Shown here: positions 43,478-51,197 of the stretch, one piece after another
How positions within the stretch are numbered: position 1 is the stretch's first letter
Layout of the letters: each line of letters begins with the position of its first letter
Source of the DNA: Streptomyces sp. BV286
Lineage (GTDB): Bacteria; Actinomycetota; Actinomycetes; Streptomycetales; Streptomycetaceae
Assembly: GCF_019090165.1 (NCBI RefSeq)
Contig: NZ_JAHRIB010000203.1
Span: 1 to 64,000, forward strand
Direction of reading: 5' to 3'
Length of the DNA stretch: 64,000 bases
The notes under the pieces: generated by a model
The model's input: the letters and a program-made list of their open reading frames with translations, nothing else
Told to the model about the DNA's origin: nothing
Databases searched by the model: none
Translations under genes and position numbers: made by a program

Positions 43478-45049
43478 GTGATCGGTCCAGGCCCAGTGCG
43501 CATCCGCTCCCACACCCGTCCACGCCGCAGACGCACCGCGGGCGTGCTCGCGTCGGCCCTCGTCCTGCTGGCCGCCCCGGCCTGCTCGGTCGCCGGTGCC
43601 GACCCCATCGGCGAGGGCCCCGGCACCCTCCGTGTCGTCCTGCCCGAGGAGCCGCCGACCCTCGAACCCTGCGACGCCTCGCTCACCGCGACCGGCCGGG
43701 TCACGCGCTCCAACATCACGGAGGCGCTCACGGAACGCGATCCGTCCACCGGGCGGCTGGAGCAGGCCCTGGCCACCGAGTGGAAGCGCGACTCGCCCAC
43801 CTCGTGGACCTTCACCCTGCGCGAGGGCGTCCGCTTCCACGACGGCTCCGCGTTCACGGCCGAGGCCGCGGCCTTCTCCATCGAGCGCGCCACGGAGTCG
43901 GACCTCAACTGCAACGTCGACGGCTACATCTTCACCGACAGCAAGGTCACCGCGACACCCGCCGGGGACACGACGCTCAAGGTCACCACCGCAGAACCGG
44001 ACCCGATCCTCCCGCTGCGCCTGTCCTTCGTCGAGATCGTGCCCACCAGCACCGACCCCGACGCGAGGGTGCGCAAGCCGGTAGGCACCGGGCCCTACCG
44101 GCTCGACGAGTGGAGCCAGGGCCGGTTCCTGCGCCTGAAGCGCTTCTCCGGCTACTGGGGTGAGGCCCCCGACTTCGCCGCCGCCAAGTACGTGTGGCGG
44201 GCGGAGGGCAGCGTGCGCGCGGCCATGGTCACCAACGACGAGGCCGATGTCGCGATCGGGCTCGCCCCGGAGGACGGCGCGGGCGACCGGGCCGTCGAGT
44301 TCACCACCAACGAGGTCTCGTACCTGCGGATGGACGCCACCAAGGCACCGCTCGACGACATCCGGATCCGACGGGCCGTCAACTACGCCATCGACAGGGA
44401 GGGCCTGGTCACGGCGGTCTTCTCGGGCCGACCGAGCGGCCAGCTCGTGTCGAAGGGCGTCACGGGACACAACCCGCGGATCAAGCCCTGGGCCTACGAC
44501 CCCGAGCGCGCCAAGGCTCTCGTGGCCGAGGCCCGCGCGGACGGCGTACCGACCGGCACCACCATCACCCTCATCGGCCGCAACGGCATCTACCCGAAGG
44601 CCGCCGAGGCCATGGAGGTGGTGCAGGACGGCCTGATCAAGGCCGGGCTCAAGGTCGAGATCAAGATGCTGGACGTCAACGCGTGGCTGGAGTACCTGCT
44701 GCGCCCCTTCCCCAAGGGAATCGGCCCCACCCTCCTCCAGGCACAGCACGGCAACCAGGCGGGGGACGCGGCCTTCACGATGGGCCAGATCTACGGCAGC
44801 AAGGGCGCGCAGAGCAGTTACGGGACGCCCGAACTCGACGCCCTGACGACACGGGCCCAGCTGGCGTCCGGCGACCAGCGGCAGAAGGCCTTCGCGGACG
44901 CGTTCGCCCACCAGAACGACGAGGTCGTACGGGACGCCGTCATGGCCAACATGACCGGCATCCTCGCTCTCTCCTCGCACGTCCGCTACCGGCCGGACTC
45001 GGCCACCAACGACGAGATGCGGCTCTCCGACATGCGCCGCGCGGACTGA
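43478..45049 (+). CDS. Peptide/opine-type ABC substrate-binding lipoprotein (SBP_bac_5)
   Basis: Extracytoplasmic receptor of a DppA/OppA-class importer, 523 residues. The lipoprotein signal ends LLAAPACS (Cys near 36). The SBP_bac_5 fold shows EPPTLEPCDAS, FTLREGVRFHDGSAFTAEA, KPVGTGPYRLDEW and RRAVNYAIDREGLV. GTG at 43478 follows GGAGGA; an upstream TTG at 43454 would add eight residues. First gene of a four-gene operon. Family members bind peptides, nickel or glycosides, so the ligand is open. Confidence 0.9.
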   Translation: MIGPGPVRIRSHTRPRRRRTAGVLASALVLLAAPACSVAGADPIGEGPGTLRVVLPEEPPTLEPCDASLTATGRVTRSNITEALTERDPSTGRLEQALATEWKRDSPTSWTFTLREGVRFHDGSAFTAEAAAFSIERATESDLNCNVDGYIFTDSKVTATPAGDTTLKVTTAEPDPILPLRLSFVEIVPTSTDPDARVRKPVGTGPYRLDEWSQGRFLRLKRFSGYWGEAPDFAAAKYVWRAEGSVRAAMVTNDEADVAIGLAPEDGAGDRAVEFTTNEVSYLRMDATKAPLDDIRIRRAVNYAIDREGLVTAVFSGRPSGQLVSKGVTGHNPRIKPWAYDPERAKALVAEARADGVPTGTTITLIGRNGIYPKAAEAMEVVQDGLIKAGLKVEIKMLDVNAWLEYLLRPFPKGIGPTLLQAQHGNQAGDAAFTMGQIYGSKGAQSSYGTPELDALTTRAQLASGDQRQKAFADAFAHQNDEVVRDAVMANMTGILALSSHVRYRPDSATNDEMRLSDMRRAD

Positions 45050-45064
45050 GGGAGGAGCGGACCG

Positions 45065-45991
45065 ATGTTCACCATGCTGCGCCGCCGTGCGCTCTCCAGC
45101 GTCATCCCCCTGCTGGTGGTGGTCCTGGGAGTGTTCTTCCTGGCCCGCCTCACCGGGGACCCGTCCAACCTGTATCTCCCGCTCAGCGCGACACCCGAGA
45201 TGAGGGACGAGTTCGCCGCCCGCAACGGCTTCGACCAGCCGCTGCTCACCCAGTTCGGCGACTACCTGGTCCAGGTCGCCCACCTCGACTTCGGCGAGTC
45301 GCTGCGCACCGCGCAGTCGGCGAGCGAGTCGGTGCTGCGGGCCTTTCCCGCCACGCTGCAGCTCGCCGGGTGGACGATGCTGCTCGCCGTCGTGGGTGCC
45401 GTGGTGATCGGCAGCCTGGCCGCGTACCGCCCCAACTCGGCGACGGACCGCGTCGCGAGCTTCCTCTCCTCGACGGCCGCCAGCATCCCCGACTTCTGGT
45501 TCGCCATCATGGGCGTCCTGATCTTCGCGGTGACACTGGGCTGGCTCCCCACGTCCGGCACCGACAGCGCGGCCGCGTGGATACTGCCCGTGGCCACACT
45601 GCTCGTCCGCCCCTTCGGCGTGCTGGTCCAGGTCGTACGCGGCGCCATGGTCTCCGCGCTCTCCGCCCCCTACGTGAAGGTGGCCCGTAGCAAGGGCGCC
45701 CGCGAGTCGCGGGTGGTCTTCGGGCACGCCCTGCGCAACGCGGCCGCCCCCGCGCTCACCGTCGCGGGGGACCTCGCCGTCGGACTCGTCAACGGGGCCG
45801 TCGTCGTCGAGACCATCTTCGGCTGGCCCGGCATCGGCAAGCTCATGATCGACTCGGTGCTCCAGCGTGACTTCGCGGTGCTGCAGGCCGCCGTCCTGCT
45901 GACCGCCCTTGTGATCTTCGCCCTCAACATCCTCGTGGACGTCTGCCACGCGATCCTCGACCCGCGGGTCCGGCAGCGGGCGGCGGCGTGA
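45065..45991 (+). CDS. Peptide-type ABC permease, DppB class
   Basis: Membrane subunit of 308 residues with about six helices. The long extracytoplasmic segment after helix 1 (LTGDPSNLYLPLSATPEMRDEF, cited as LTGDPSNLYLPL and TPEMRDEF) and the EAA-type loop PYVKVARSKGARESRVVFGH are typical of DppB. It begins 15 bases after the receptor gene with GGGAGGAG, and its TGA overlaps a possible GTG of the next gene. Confidence 0.92.
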   Translation: MFTMLRRRALSSVIPLLVVVLGVFFLARLTGDPSNLYLPLSATPEMRDEFAARNGFDQPLLTQFGDYLVQVAHLDFGESLRTAQSASESVLRAFPATLQLAGWTMLLAVVGAVVIGSLAAYRPNSATDRVASFLSSTAASIPDFWFAIMGVLIFAVTLGWLPTSGTDSAAAWILPVATLLVRPFGVLVQVVRGAMVSALSAPYVKVARSKGARESRVVFGHALRNAAAPALTVAGDLAVGLVNGAVVVETIFGWPGIGKLMIDSVLQRDFAVLQAAVLLTALVIFALNILVDVCHAILDPRVRQRAAA

Positions 45992-46005
45992 GCCAAGGAA
46001 GAGAC

Positions 46006-48120
46006 ATGCTCCGTAAGAACACCGTCCGCAAGGACGCGGACCACGACGGCGACGCGAGTCCCGGCACCGGCCCGGTGACGGCCCGGCGCAAGTGGCTCAC
46101 CCTGCTCCTCCAGGACAGGTTCGCCTGCGCGGCGGCCCTGGTCCTGCTGGCCGTCGGGGTGTGCGCCGTCCTGGGCCCGCTGCTCGTGGGTGACCTGGCG
46201 ACGCAGCAGAACCTGCGCGATCCCGGCCGGTCGCCGTTCACCCTCGACCACGGCTGGGCCTTCGTGCTCGGCAGCGACTCCCTGGGCCGCCCCGTGGCCG
46301 CCCGGCTGATCACAGCGGCCGGGACCACCCTGTCCGTGGCGGTGCCCGCCGTGCTCTGCTCACTCGTCGTCGGCTCGGTCTGGGGCATGTGGGCGGGCTA
46401 TCACGGCGGCCGGCGCGAGAACGTGTCCCTGCGGATCGCCGACGTGATCCTCAGCTTCCCCTCCCTCCTGCTGGCCGTGGTCGTGCTGTACGTCTTCTCG
46501 CCGAGCGCCGCCAACATCGTGCTGGTCCTGGCCGTCGCCCGGATCCCCGTGTACCTGCGCACCGCGCGGGCCGAGTCCGCCGAACTGCGCAGCCGCCTGT
46601 TCATGGACGCGGCACGCACCTTCGGCACCGGTAGCTGGGCGGCCATCCGTCGCCACGTCGCCCCCACGGTGCTGCCCACCCTGCTCACCGTCGCCGCGCT
46701 CGACTTCTGCTTCGTGATGCTGACCGAGTCCTCGCTGAGCTTCCTCGGCATCGGCATCCAGCCGCCGGACGTGAGCTGGGGGCTGATGGTGGCGCAGGGG
46801 CGGCAGGAGTTGCAGAGCTCCTGGTGGATCGCGGTCTTCCCGGGCCTCGCCATCGTCCTGACCACGGTGTCGGCGACCGTCCTCGCCGCCTGGGCCCGGC
46901 TGGCGACCGACCCGGGCCAGCGCTGGCGGCACGGCCTGCGACGCGGTGGCCGCCGCGGACGGCTGCGCGGCCGCGCAGCGGCCGAGGGCACGGGGGAGTC
47001 CGGAGCCCCGGGCGCCCCGGGTGTCCAGCACGGGCCGGAGTCCGGGCCCGCCGCCCCCACGGCCGCCGACGTCGCGCCCGCCGCGGCCGTCCACACCGTT
47101 CCCCGCCCCCGTGAAGGAGCCGGCGGGACCGCCACGGGAGCGCAGGACGACACCCTCGCCGTCGACGCCCTGTCGGTCGACATCCGTACCCCCGCCGGGT
47201 CCGTCCCCGTCGTGCGCGGTGTGAGCTTCGCCGTGCGGTCCGGGGAGACGCTGGCGCTGCTGGGCGAGTCGGGATGCGGCAAGAGCATGACCGCCCACGC
47301 CGTCGCGGGGCTGCTCGACCCGGCCGCCGAGGTCGTGGGCGGGCAGGCCCGGCTGGAGGGTGAGGACCTGCTGGCGCTGGGTGCCCGGGCCAGGCGCAAG
47401 CTGGCCGGCCCCGGTCTGGCCATCGTCTTCCAGGACGCGCTCAGCGCGCTCAACCCGGTCCAGACGGTCGGGGCGCAGCTCGCGGAGCCGTTCCGCATCC
47501 ACGAGAAGATGTCCCGGCGCGCCGCGAAGGCCAAGGCGGTCGAGCTGATGGAGCGGGTCGGCATCCCGGAGGCTCCCTCGCGCGCCGGCGCCTACCCGCA
47601 CCAGTTCTCCGGCGGCATGCGCCAGCGGCTGCTGATCGCCATGGCGGTCGCCCTGCGGCCGAAGGTGCTGCTCGCCGACGAGCCCACCACGGCACTGGAC
47701 GTCACCGTGCAGGCCCAGATCATGGACCTGTTGCGCGAACTGCGCGGCGAGCAGCGGATGGCCCTGGTCCTCATCACCCACGACCTCGGGCTCGTCGCGG
47801 AGCACGCGGACCGGGTCGCCGTCATGTACGCGGGCACGGTCGTGGAGACCGGTCCGGTGGGCGAGGTGTTCGGCAAGCCCAACCACCCGTACACGCGGGG
47901 CCTGTTGGAGTCGGTGCCGGCCGAGCAGCACAAGGGTTCCCGGCTGAGCTCCATACCCGGGAGCCCGCCCGACCCACGCTCCGTGCCCTCCGGCTGTGCC
48001 TTCCGGCTGCGCTGCCCGATGGCCCGCGACCTGTGCGCAACCCACCGGCCCGAGCTGGCCGGGACCGGAGCCGGACGCGCCGCCGCCTGTCACTTCTCGG
48101 AGGAACTGGCCGATGCCTGA
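46006..48120 (+). CDS. Fused DppC-type permease and DppD-type ATPase
   Basis: One 704-residue polypeptide joins two normally separate subunits. Residues about 30-310 are a DppC permease (RKWLTLLLQDRFACAAALVLL, GSDSLGRPVAARLI, FMDAARTFGTG). A disordered Gly/Ala/Pro linker (about 310-380) follows. Residues 385-704 form an oligopeptide-type ATPase: Walker A GESGCGKSM, FQDALSALNPV, FSGGMRQRLLIAM, Walker B LLADEPTTALDV, and the C-terminal oligo_HPY motif with cysteines (CAFRLRCPMARDLC). ATG at 46006 has AAGGAAG five bases upstream; GTG at 45988 overlapping dppB is an alternative. Confidence 0.9.
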   Translation: MLRKNTVRKDADHDGDASPGTGPVTARRKWLTLLLQDRFACAAALVLLAVGVCAVLGPLLVGDLATQQNLRDPGRSPFTLDHGWAFVLGSDSLGRPVAARLITAAGTTLSVAVPAVLCSLVVGSVWGMWAGYHGGRRENVSLRIADVILSFPSLLLAVVVLYVFSPSAANIVLVLAVARIPVYLRTARAESAELRSRLFMDAARTFGTGSWAAIRRHVAPTVLPTLLTVAALDFCFVMLTESSLSFLGIGIQPPDVSWGLMVAQGRQELQSSWWIAVFPGLAIVLTTVSATVLAAWARLATDPGQRWRHGLRRGGRRGRLRGRAAAEGTGESGAPGAPGVQHGPESGPAAPTAADVAPAAAVHTVPRPREGAGGTATGAQDDTLAVDALSVDIRTPAGSVPVVRGVSFAVRSGETLALLGESGCGKSMTAHAVAGLLDPAAEVVGGQARLEGEDLLALGARARRKLAGPGLAIVFQDALSALNPVQTVGAQLAEPFRIHEKMSRRAAKAKAVELMERVGIPEAPSRAGAYPHQFSGGMRQRLLIAMAVALRPKVLLADEPTTALDVTVQAQIMDLLRELRGEQRMALVLITHDLGLVAEHADRVAVMYAGTVVETGPVGEVFGKPNHPYTRGLLESVPAEQHKGSRLSSIPGSPPDPRSVPSGCAFRLRCPMARDLCATHRPELAGTGAGRAAACHFSEELADA

Positions 48121-49138
48121 GCCCGGAACACCCCTGCTGGAGGCCACCGGCCTGGCCAAGACCTTCCCGGTGCCGCGTACCGCGAAGGGCAGCACCAGAC
48201 TGCGGGCCCTCGCGGGCGTGGACCTGTCCCTCGGCCGCGGCGAGACGCTGGGCCTGGTCGGCGAGTCCGGCTGCGGCAAGACCACGCTCGCCAGGGTCCT
48301 GCTGATGCTGGAACGGCCCGACGAGGGAACCGTACGGTTCGACGGAGTGGACCCGTTCTCGCTGTCGGGGGCGAAACTGCTCGCCTGGCGGCGCAAGGTG
48401 CAGATGGTCTTCCAGGACCCGTTCGGCTCGCTCAATCCGCGGCTGTGCGCGGCGGACCTGATCGGCGAGCCGTGGCACACCCACCGCGACCTCGTACCCG
48501 CCCCGAGGCGCGCGGCGCGCGTGGCCGAACTGCTGGAGATGGTGGGACTGCGCGCCTCCGACGCGCGCCGCCACCCCCAGGAGTTCTCCGGCGGGCAGCG
48601 GCAGCGGATCGGCATCGCCCGCGCCCTCGCCCTGGAACCCGAGGTCATCGTCTGCGACGAGCCGGTCTCCGCGCTGGACCTGTCCGTCCAGGCGCAGGTG
48701 CTCAACCTGCTGGGCGATCTGCGGGACGAGCTGGGTCTGTCGTACGTGTTCATCTCGCACGACCTGTCCGTGGTGCGGCACGTCGCCGACCGCGTCGCCG
48801 TGATGTACCTCGGCAAGATCGTGGAGACCGGATCGGCGGAGGCTCTCTTCGAACGGCCCCGGCACCCCTATACGGCGGCTCTCCTGTCGGCGGCCCCGTC
48901 GCTCGCGGCCGGGCGCGGGGCGAAGCGGGAGCGCATCCTGCTCACCGGTGAGATCCCGTCCCCGGCCGACCCGCCGTCCGGCTGCCGCTTCAGAACACGG
49001 TGCTGGCGTGCGGAGGACATCTGCGCCGAGGCCGTCCCCGCGGCGCCCCTCGCGACGCCGCACCACACGGCGGCCTGCCACTTCCCGCTGGAGGAGACAC
49101 CCGTGGCCGCGGCGGCGCCCGGGACCGGGGCTCTCTGA
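48113..49138 (+). CDS. Peptide-type ABC ATPase, DppF class
   Basis: Second ATPase of the importer, 341 residues: Walker A GESGCGKTT, FQDPFGSLNPR, signature FSGGQRQRIGIA, Walker B VIVCDEPVSALDL, switch His in ISHDLS, and the C-terminal CRFRTRCWRAEDIC Cys motif. ATG at 48113 overlaps the fused gene by eight bases behind GGAGG. With the fused protein it gives a complete heteromeric importer. Confidence 0.93.
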   Translation: MPEPGTPLLEATGLAKTFPVPRTAKGSTRLRALAGVDLSLGRGETLGLVGESGCGKTTLARVLLMLERPDEGTVRFDGVDPFSLSGAKLLAWRRKVQMVFQDPFGSLNPRLCAADLIGEPWHTHRDLVPAPRRAARVAELLEMVGLRASDARRHPQEFSGGQRQRIGIARALALEPEVIVCDEPVSALDLSVQAQVLNLLGDLRDELGLSYVFISHDLSVVRHVADRVAVMYLGKIVETGSAEALFERPRHPYTAALLSAAPSLAAGRGAKRERILLTGEIPSPADPPSGCRFRTRCWRAEDICAEAVPAAPLATPHHTAACHFPLEETPVAAAAPGTGAL

Positions 49139-49140
49139 GC

Positions 49141-49182
49141 GCGGCGCGCGCCGGGACGCTCAGCGGACCCGGCGCGCGCCGC
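49141..49182. terminator. Bidirectional hairpin between ABC operon and SIS gene
   Basis: GCGGCGCGCGCCGGG and its exact complement (15 pairs, 12-base loop) start two bases after the DppF-type stop and end 12 bases before the convergent SIS gene's stop. Confidence 0.8.
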
Positions 49183-49194
49183 CGTCGGCACGTG

Positions 49195-49959
49195 TCAACT
49201 GGCCGTACGCCGGATGCGGCCCGCGTACCTCGTCTCCAGCTCCAGGTTGCCCTCGAAGCCGCCGGGCACGTTGGCGGAGACGTAGACGGGCGGTCGCAGT
49301 CCGTCGGCGAGCAGCCGCGCGGCCGTGTCGGCGACGGTCATCTGGACGAGCATCACCCCGGTGAGGGTGGACAGGGCGCAGACGGCACCGCCGCCGGGGA
49401 GTTCGAGGAGTGCGTCGCCCCGCGGAGCGGCGTTGTCGAGGACGACGTCGGCGATGTCCGCGAGTTTCTTCCCGCTGGGGTGGGAGGCGGGGACGGCCCG
49501 TGTGTGGGCCAGCGAGGTGATGGCGAGGACCTGGTGGCCCCGTTCCTTGGCCCGCAGCGCCATCTCCACGATGACGTTGTTGACGCCCGAGTTGGAGATG
49601 ATGACGAACAGGTCCGCCGGTTGCGGCCCGGCGAGGTCGTAGAGCCGTTCGGCGACGCCCGGCCTGCGCTCCAGGAGCGGGTCGTCCAGGACGCTCGGGT
49701 CGTCGCCCCCGTACAGGACGAGGTCGGCGATGCTCAGCCGGTTGGTGGGGACCAGCCCTCCGGCGCGTCCGGCGAGTTCGAGGACGAGTGCCTGCGAGTG
49801 CCCGGTGCCGAACGCCTGGATCACTCCGTCCGTGCGCACGCACCGGGCCAGCAGTTCGGCGGCCCGGCCCACCGCGTCCCGGGAGGACGCGGCGATGTGC
49901 TCCAGGACGTCCAGGCCCTGGCGTGCGTATCCGCCCGCGTTCACAGAGTCGACGGTCAC
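49195..49959 (-). CDS. SIS-domain phosphosugar-binding protein (UPF0309-like)
   Basis: A 254-residue single-SIS protein of the UPF0309 group. AFGTGHSQALVLELAGRAGGL and FVIISNSGVNNVIVEMALRAKERGH (cited as IISNSGVNNVIVEM) are the sugar-phosphate binding loops; ASHPSGKKLADIADVVLDN follows. GTG at 49959 has GGAG upstream and is preferred to 49992. It is divergent from the RpiR regulator with motif copies between, so it belongs to the mannoside regulon. It may isomerise or hydrolyse an N-acetylated hexose phosphate; the exact reaction is not established for this group. Confidence 0.82.
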   Translation of the reverse strand: MTVDSVNAGGYARQGLDVLEHIAASSRDAVGRAAELLARCVRTDGVIQAFGTGHSQALVLELAGRAGGLVPTNRLSIADLVLYGGDDPSVLDDPLLERRPGVAERLYDLAGPQPADLFVIISNSGVNNVIVEMALRAKERGHQVLAITSLAHTRAVPASHPSGKKLADIADVVLDNAAPRGDALLELPGGGAVCALSTLTGVMLVQMTVADTAARLLADGLRPPVYVSANVPGGFEGNLELETRYAGRIRRTAS

Positions 49960-49977
49960 GCGGCACTCCCCACCGGT

Positions 49978-49990
49978 GGATGAAACCACC
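49978..49990. promoter_or_regulatory. GGATGAAACCACC motif, candidate RpiR site
   Basis: This 13-mer, 18 bases upstream of the SIS gene's GTG, nearly equals GGATGAACCACC upstream of the GH38 gene (51106-51117). Its complement GGTGGTTTCATCC resembles the longer motif at 50118 and 63403. A related GAATGAATAAACCAT lies at 50010-50024. Confidence 0.5.
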
Positions 49991-50117
49991 ACTCTTCATG
50001 AGCTTGCTTGAATGAATAAACCATAGGCCACGGACGTCGGGCAACGGGACTTCTCCACGCCCTCGCCACGGCCGGGCGTGGCGGCCTTTCGGTCCTGAGA
50101 TTCAATCTGCGGGACGG

Positions 50118-50135
50118 TTGGTGGCTGATACATTC
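50118..50135. promoter_or_regulatory. TTGGTGGCTGATACATTC motif, candidate RpiR site
   Basis: This 18-mer, 41 bases upstream of the rpiR-family ATG, matches ATGGTGGTTGATACATTC at 63403-63420 at 16 of 18 positions. It contains a TACATT hexamer that could be a -10 box, so repressor binding would hide the promoter. Confidence 0.6.
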
Positions 50136-50176
50136 TCAGCTGCACTGCAGGCACCACCGAGGAGATCGGGAACCCC

Positions 50177-51088
50177 ATGGAACGGACCGGCGCCGGCAAC
50201 GGAATGCCCCCGACGGACGTCACCTCGCTGATCCGCACGGAGCTGCCCCGGCTGGCCGGCTCGCTGCGGAAGGTGGGCGAGCTGATCCTGGAGGATCCCG
50301 CGGCCGTCACCCACTCCTCCGCCGCCGAGCTCGGGCGCCGCACCGGCACGTCACAGGCCACCGTGACCCGGTTCTGCCGCGCCATCGGCCTGGACTCGTA
50401 CCAGCATCTGCTGATCGAACTGGCCCAGGAGCGCGGCCGCGGCGAGGTCTCCGACTGGGGCAGCGCGGAGATCGGCCCCGACATCTCCCCGGACGACGGC
50501 CTGGAACGGGTCGTCACCGTCGTCGGCAGCGCGGACCTGCGGGCGGTCCAGCAGACGATCGACCGGATCGACCTCGACGCACTGGAGCGCGCGGCCCAGG
50601 CCGTCGCCCGCGCCCGCCGTATCGACGTCTACGGAGTCGGCGGCAGCGGCGCGGTGGCCCAGGAGACCGAGACCCGGCTGTTCCGCATCGGCTGCTCGGT
50701 CCGCGGCTGGACCGAGGTGCACGCGGCGACCACGTCGGCGGCGCTGCTCACCCCGGCGGACGTCGCCATCGGCATCTCGCACTCCGGGGCGACCCGGGAG
50801 ACCATCGAGCCCTTCGAACTCGCCAAGGAGCGCGGCGCCACCACCGTGGCGCTCACGGCGGACCCGAAGTCGCCGCTCGCCCGGGCCGCGGACATCCGTC
50901 TCGTCTCCTCCTCCTCCGAGACGAGTTTCCGCACCGGCAGCATCGGCGCCCGGCACTCCGTCCTGGTGCTCATCGACTGCCTCTACGTGCGGGTGGCCCA
51001 GCTGTCGTACACCCGGGCCAGCGCCTCACTGGCCCTGACCGACCACATCGCCGGACAGCACGCGGTGAAGAACCGCCGCACACGGTAG
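50177..51088 (+). CDS. RpiR-family transcriptional regulator (HTH-SIS)
   Basis: A 303-residue sugar-phosphate-responsive regulator: N-terminal HTH_6 domain (about 10-85; LAGSLRKVGELILEDPAAV, AELGRRTGTSQATVTRFCR) and a C-terminal SIS domain (about 125-260; DVYGVGGSGAVAQE, AIGISHSGATRETI). ATG at 50177 is preceded by a GAGATCGGG stretch. It lies between the divergent SIS gene and the GH38 gene; recurring motifs in the flanking promoters suggest it governs all of 49195-64000. The effector is probably a phosphorylated amino sugar or hexose, by family analogy. Confidence 0.92.
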   Translation: MERTGAGNGMPPTDVTSLIRTELPRLAGSLRKVGELILEDPAAVTHSSAAELGRRTGTSQATVTRFCRAIGLDSYQHLLIELAQERGRGEVSDWGSAEIGPDISPDDGLERVVTVVGSADLRAVQQTIDRIDLDALERAAQAVARARRIDVYGVGGSGAVAQETETRLFRIGCSVRGWTEVHAATTSAALLTPADVAIGISHSGATRETIEPFELAKERGATTVALTADPKSPLARAADIRLVSSSSETSFRTGSIGARHSVLVLIDCLYVRVAQLSYTRASASLALTDHIAGQHAVKNRRTR

Positions 51089-51105
51089 GCCACCCGGGGA
51101 TGTAT

Positions 51106-51117
51106 GGATGAACCACC
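51106..51117. promoter_or_regulatory. GGATGAACCACC motif upstream of GH38 gene
   Basis: Lies between the RpiR stop and the GH38 start, next to a CGAGA-A-TCTCG dyad (51117-51127) and ATGGTTGTTTGAATCATCC (about 51132-51150). It repeats the motif upstream of the SIS gene. Confidence 0.5.
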
Positions 51118-51197
51118 GAGAATCTCGATGGATGGTTGTTTGAATCATCCTCTCGGTGTCACGATGGGGCTCCGCCGAGCACCCTCGTAGGAGCCCC

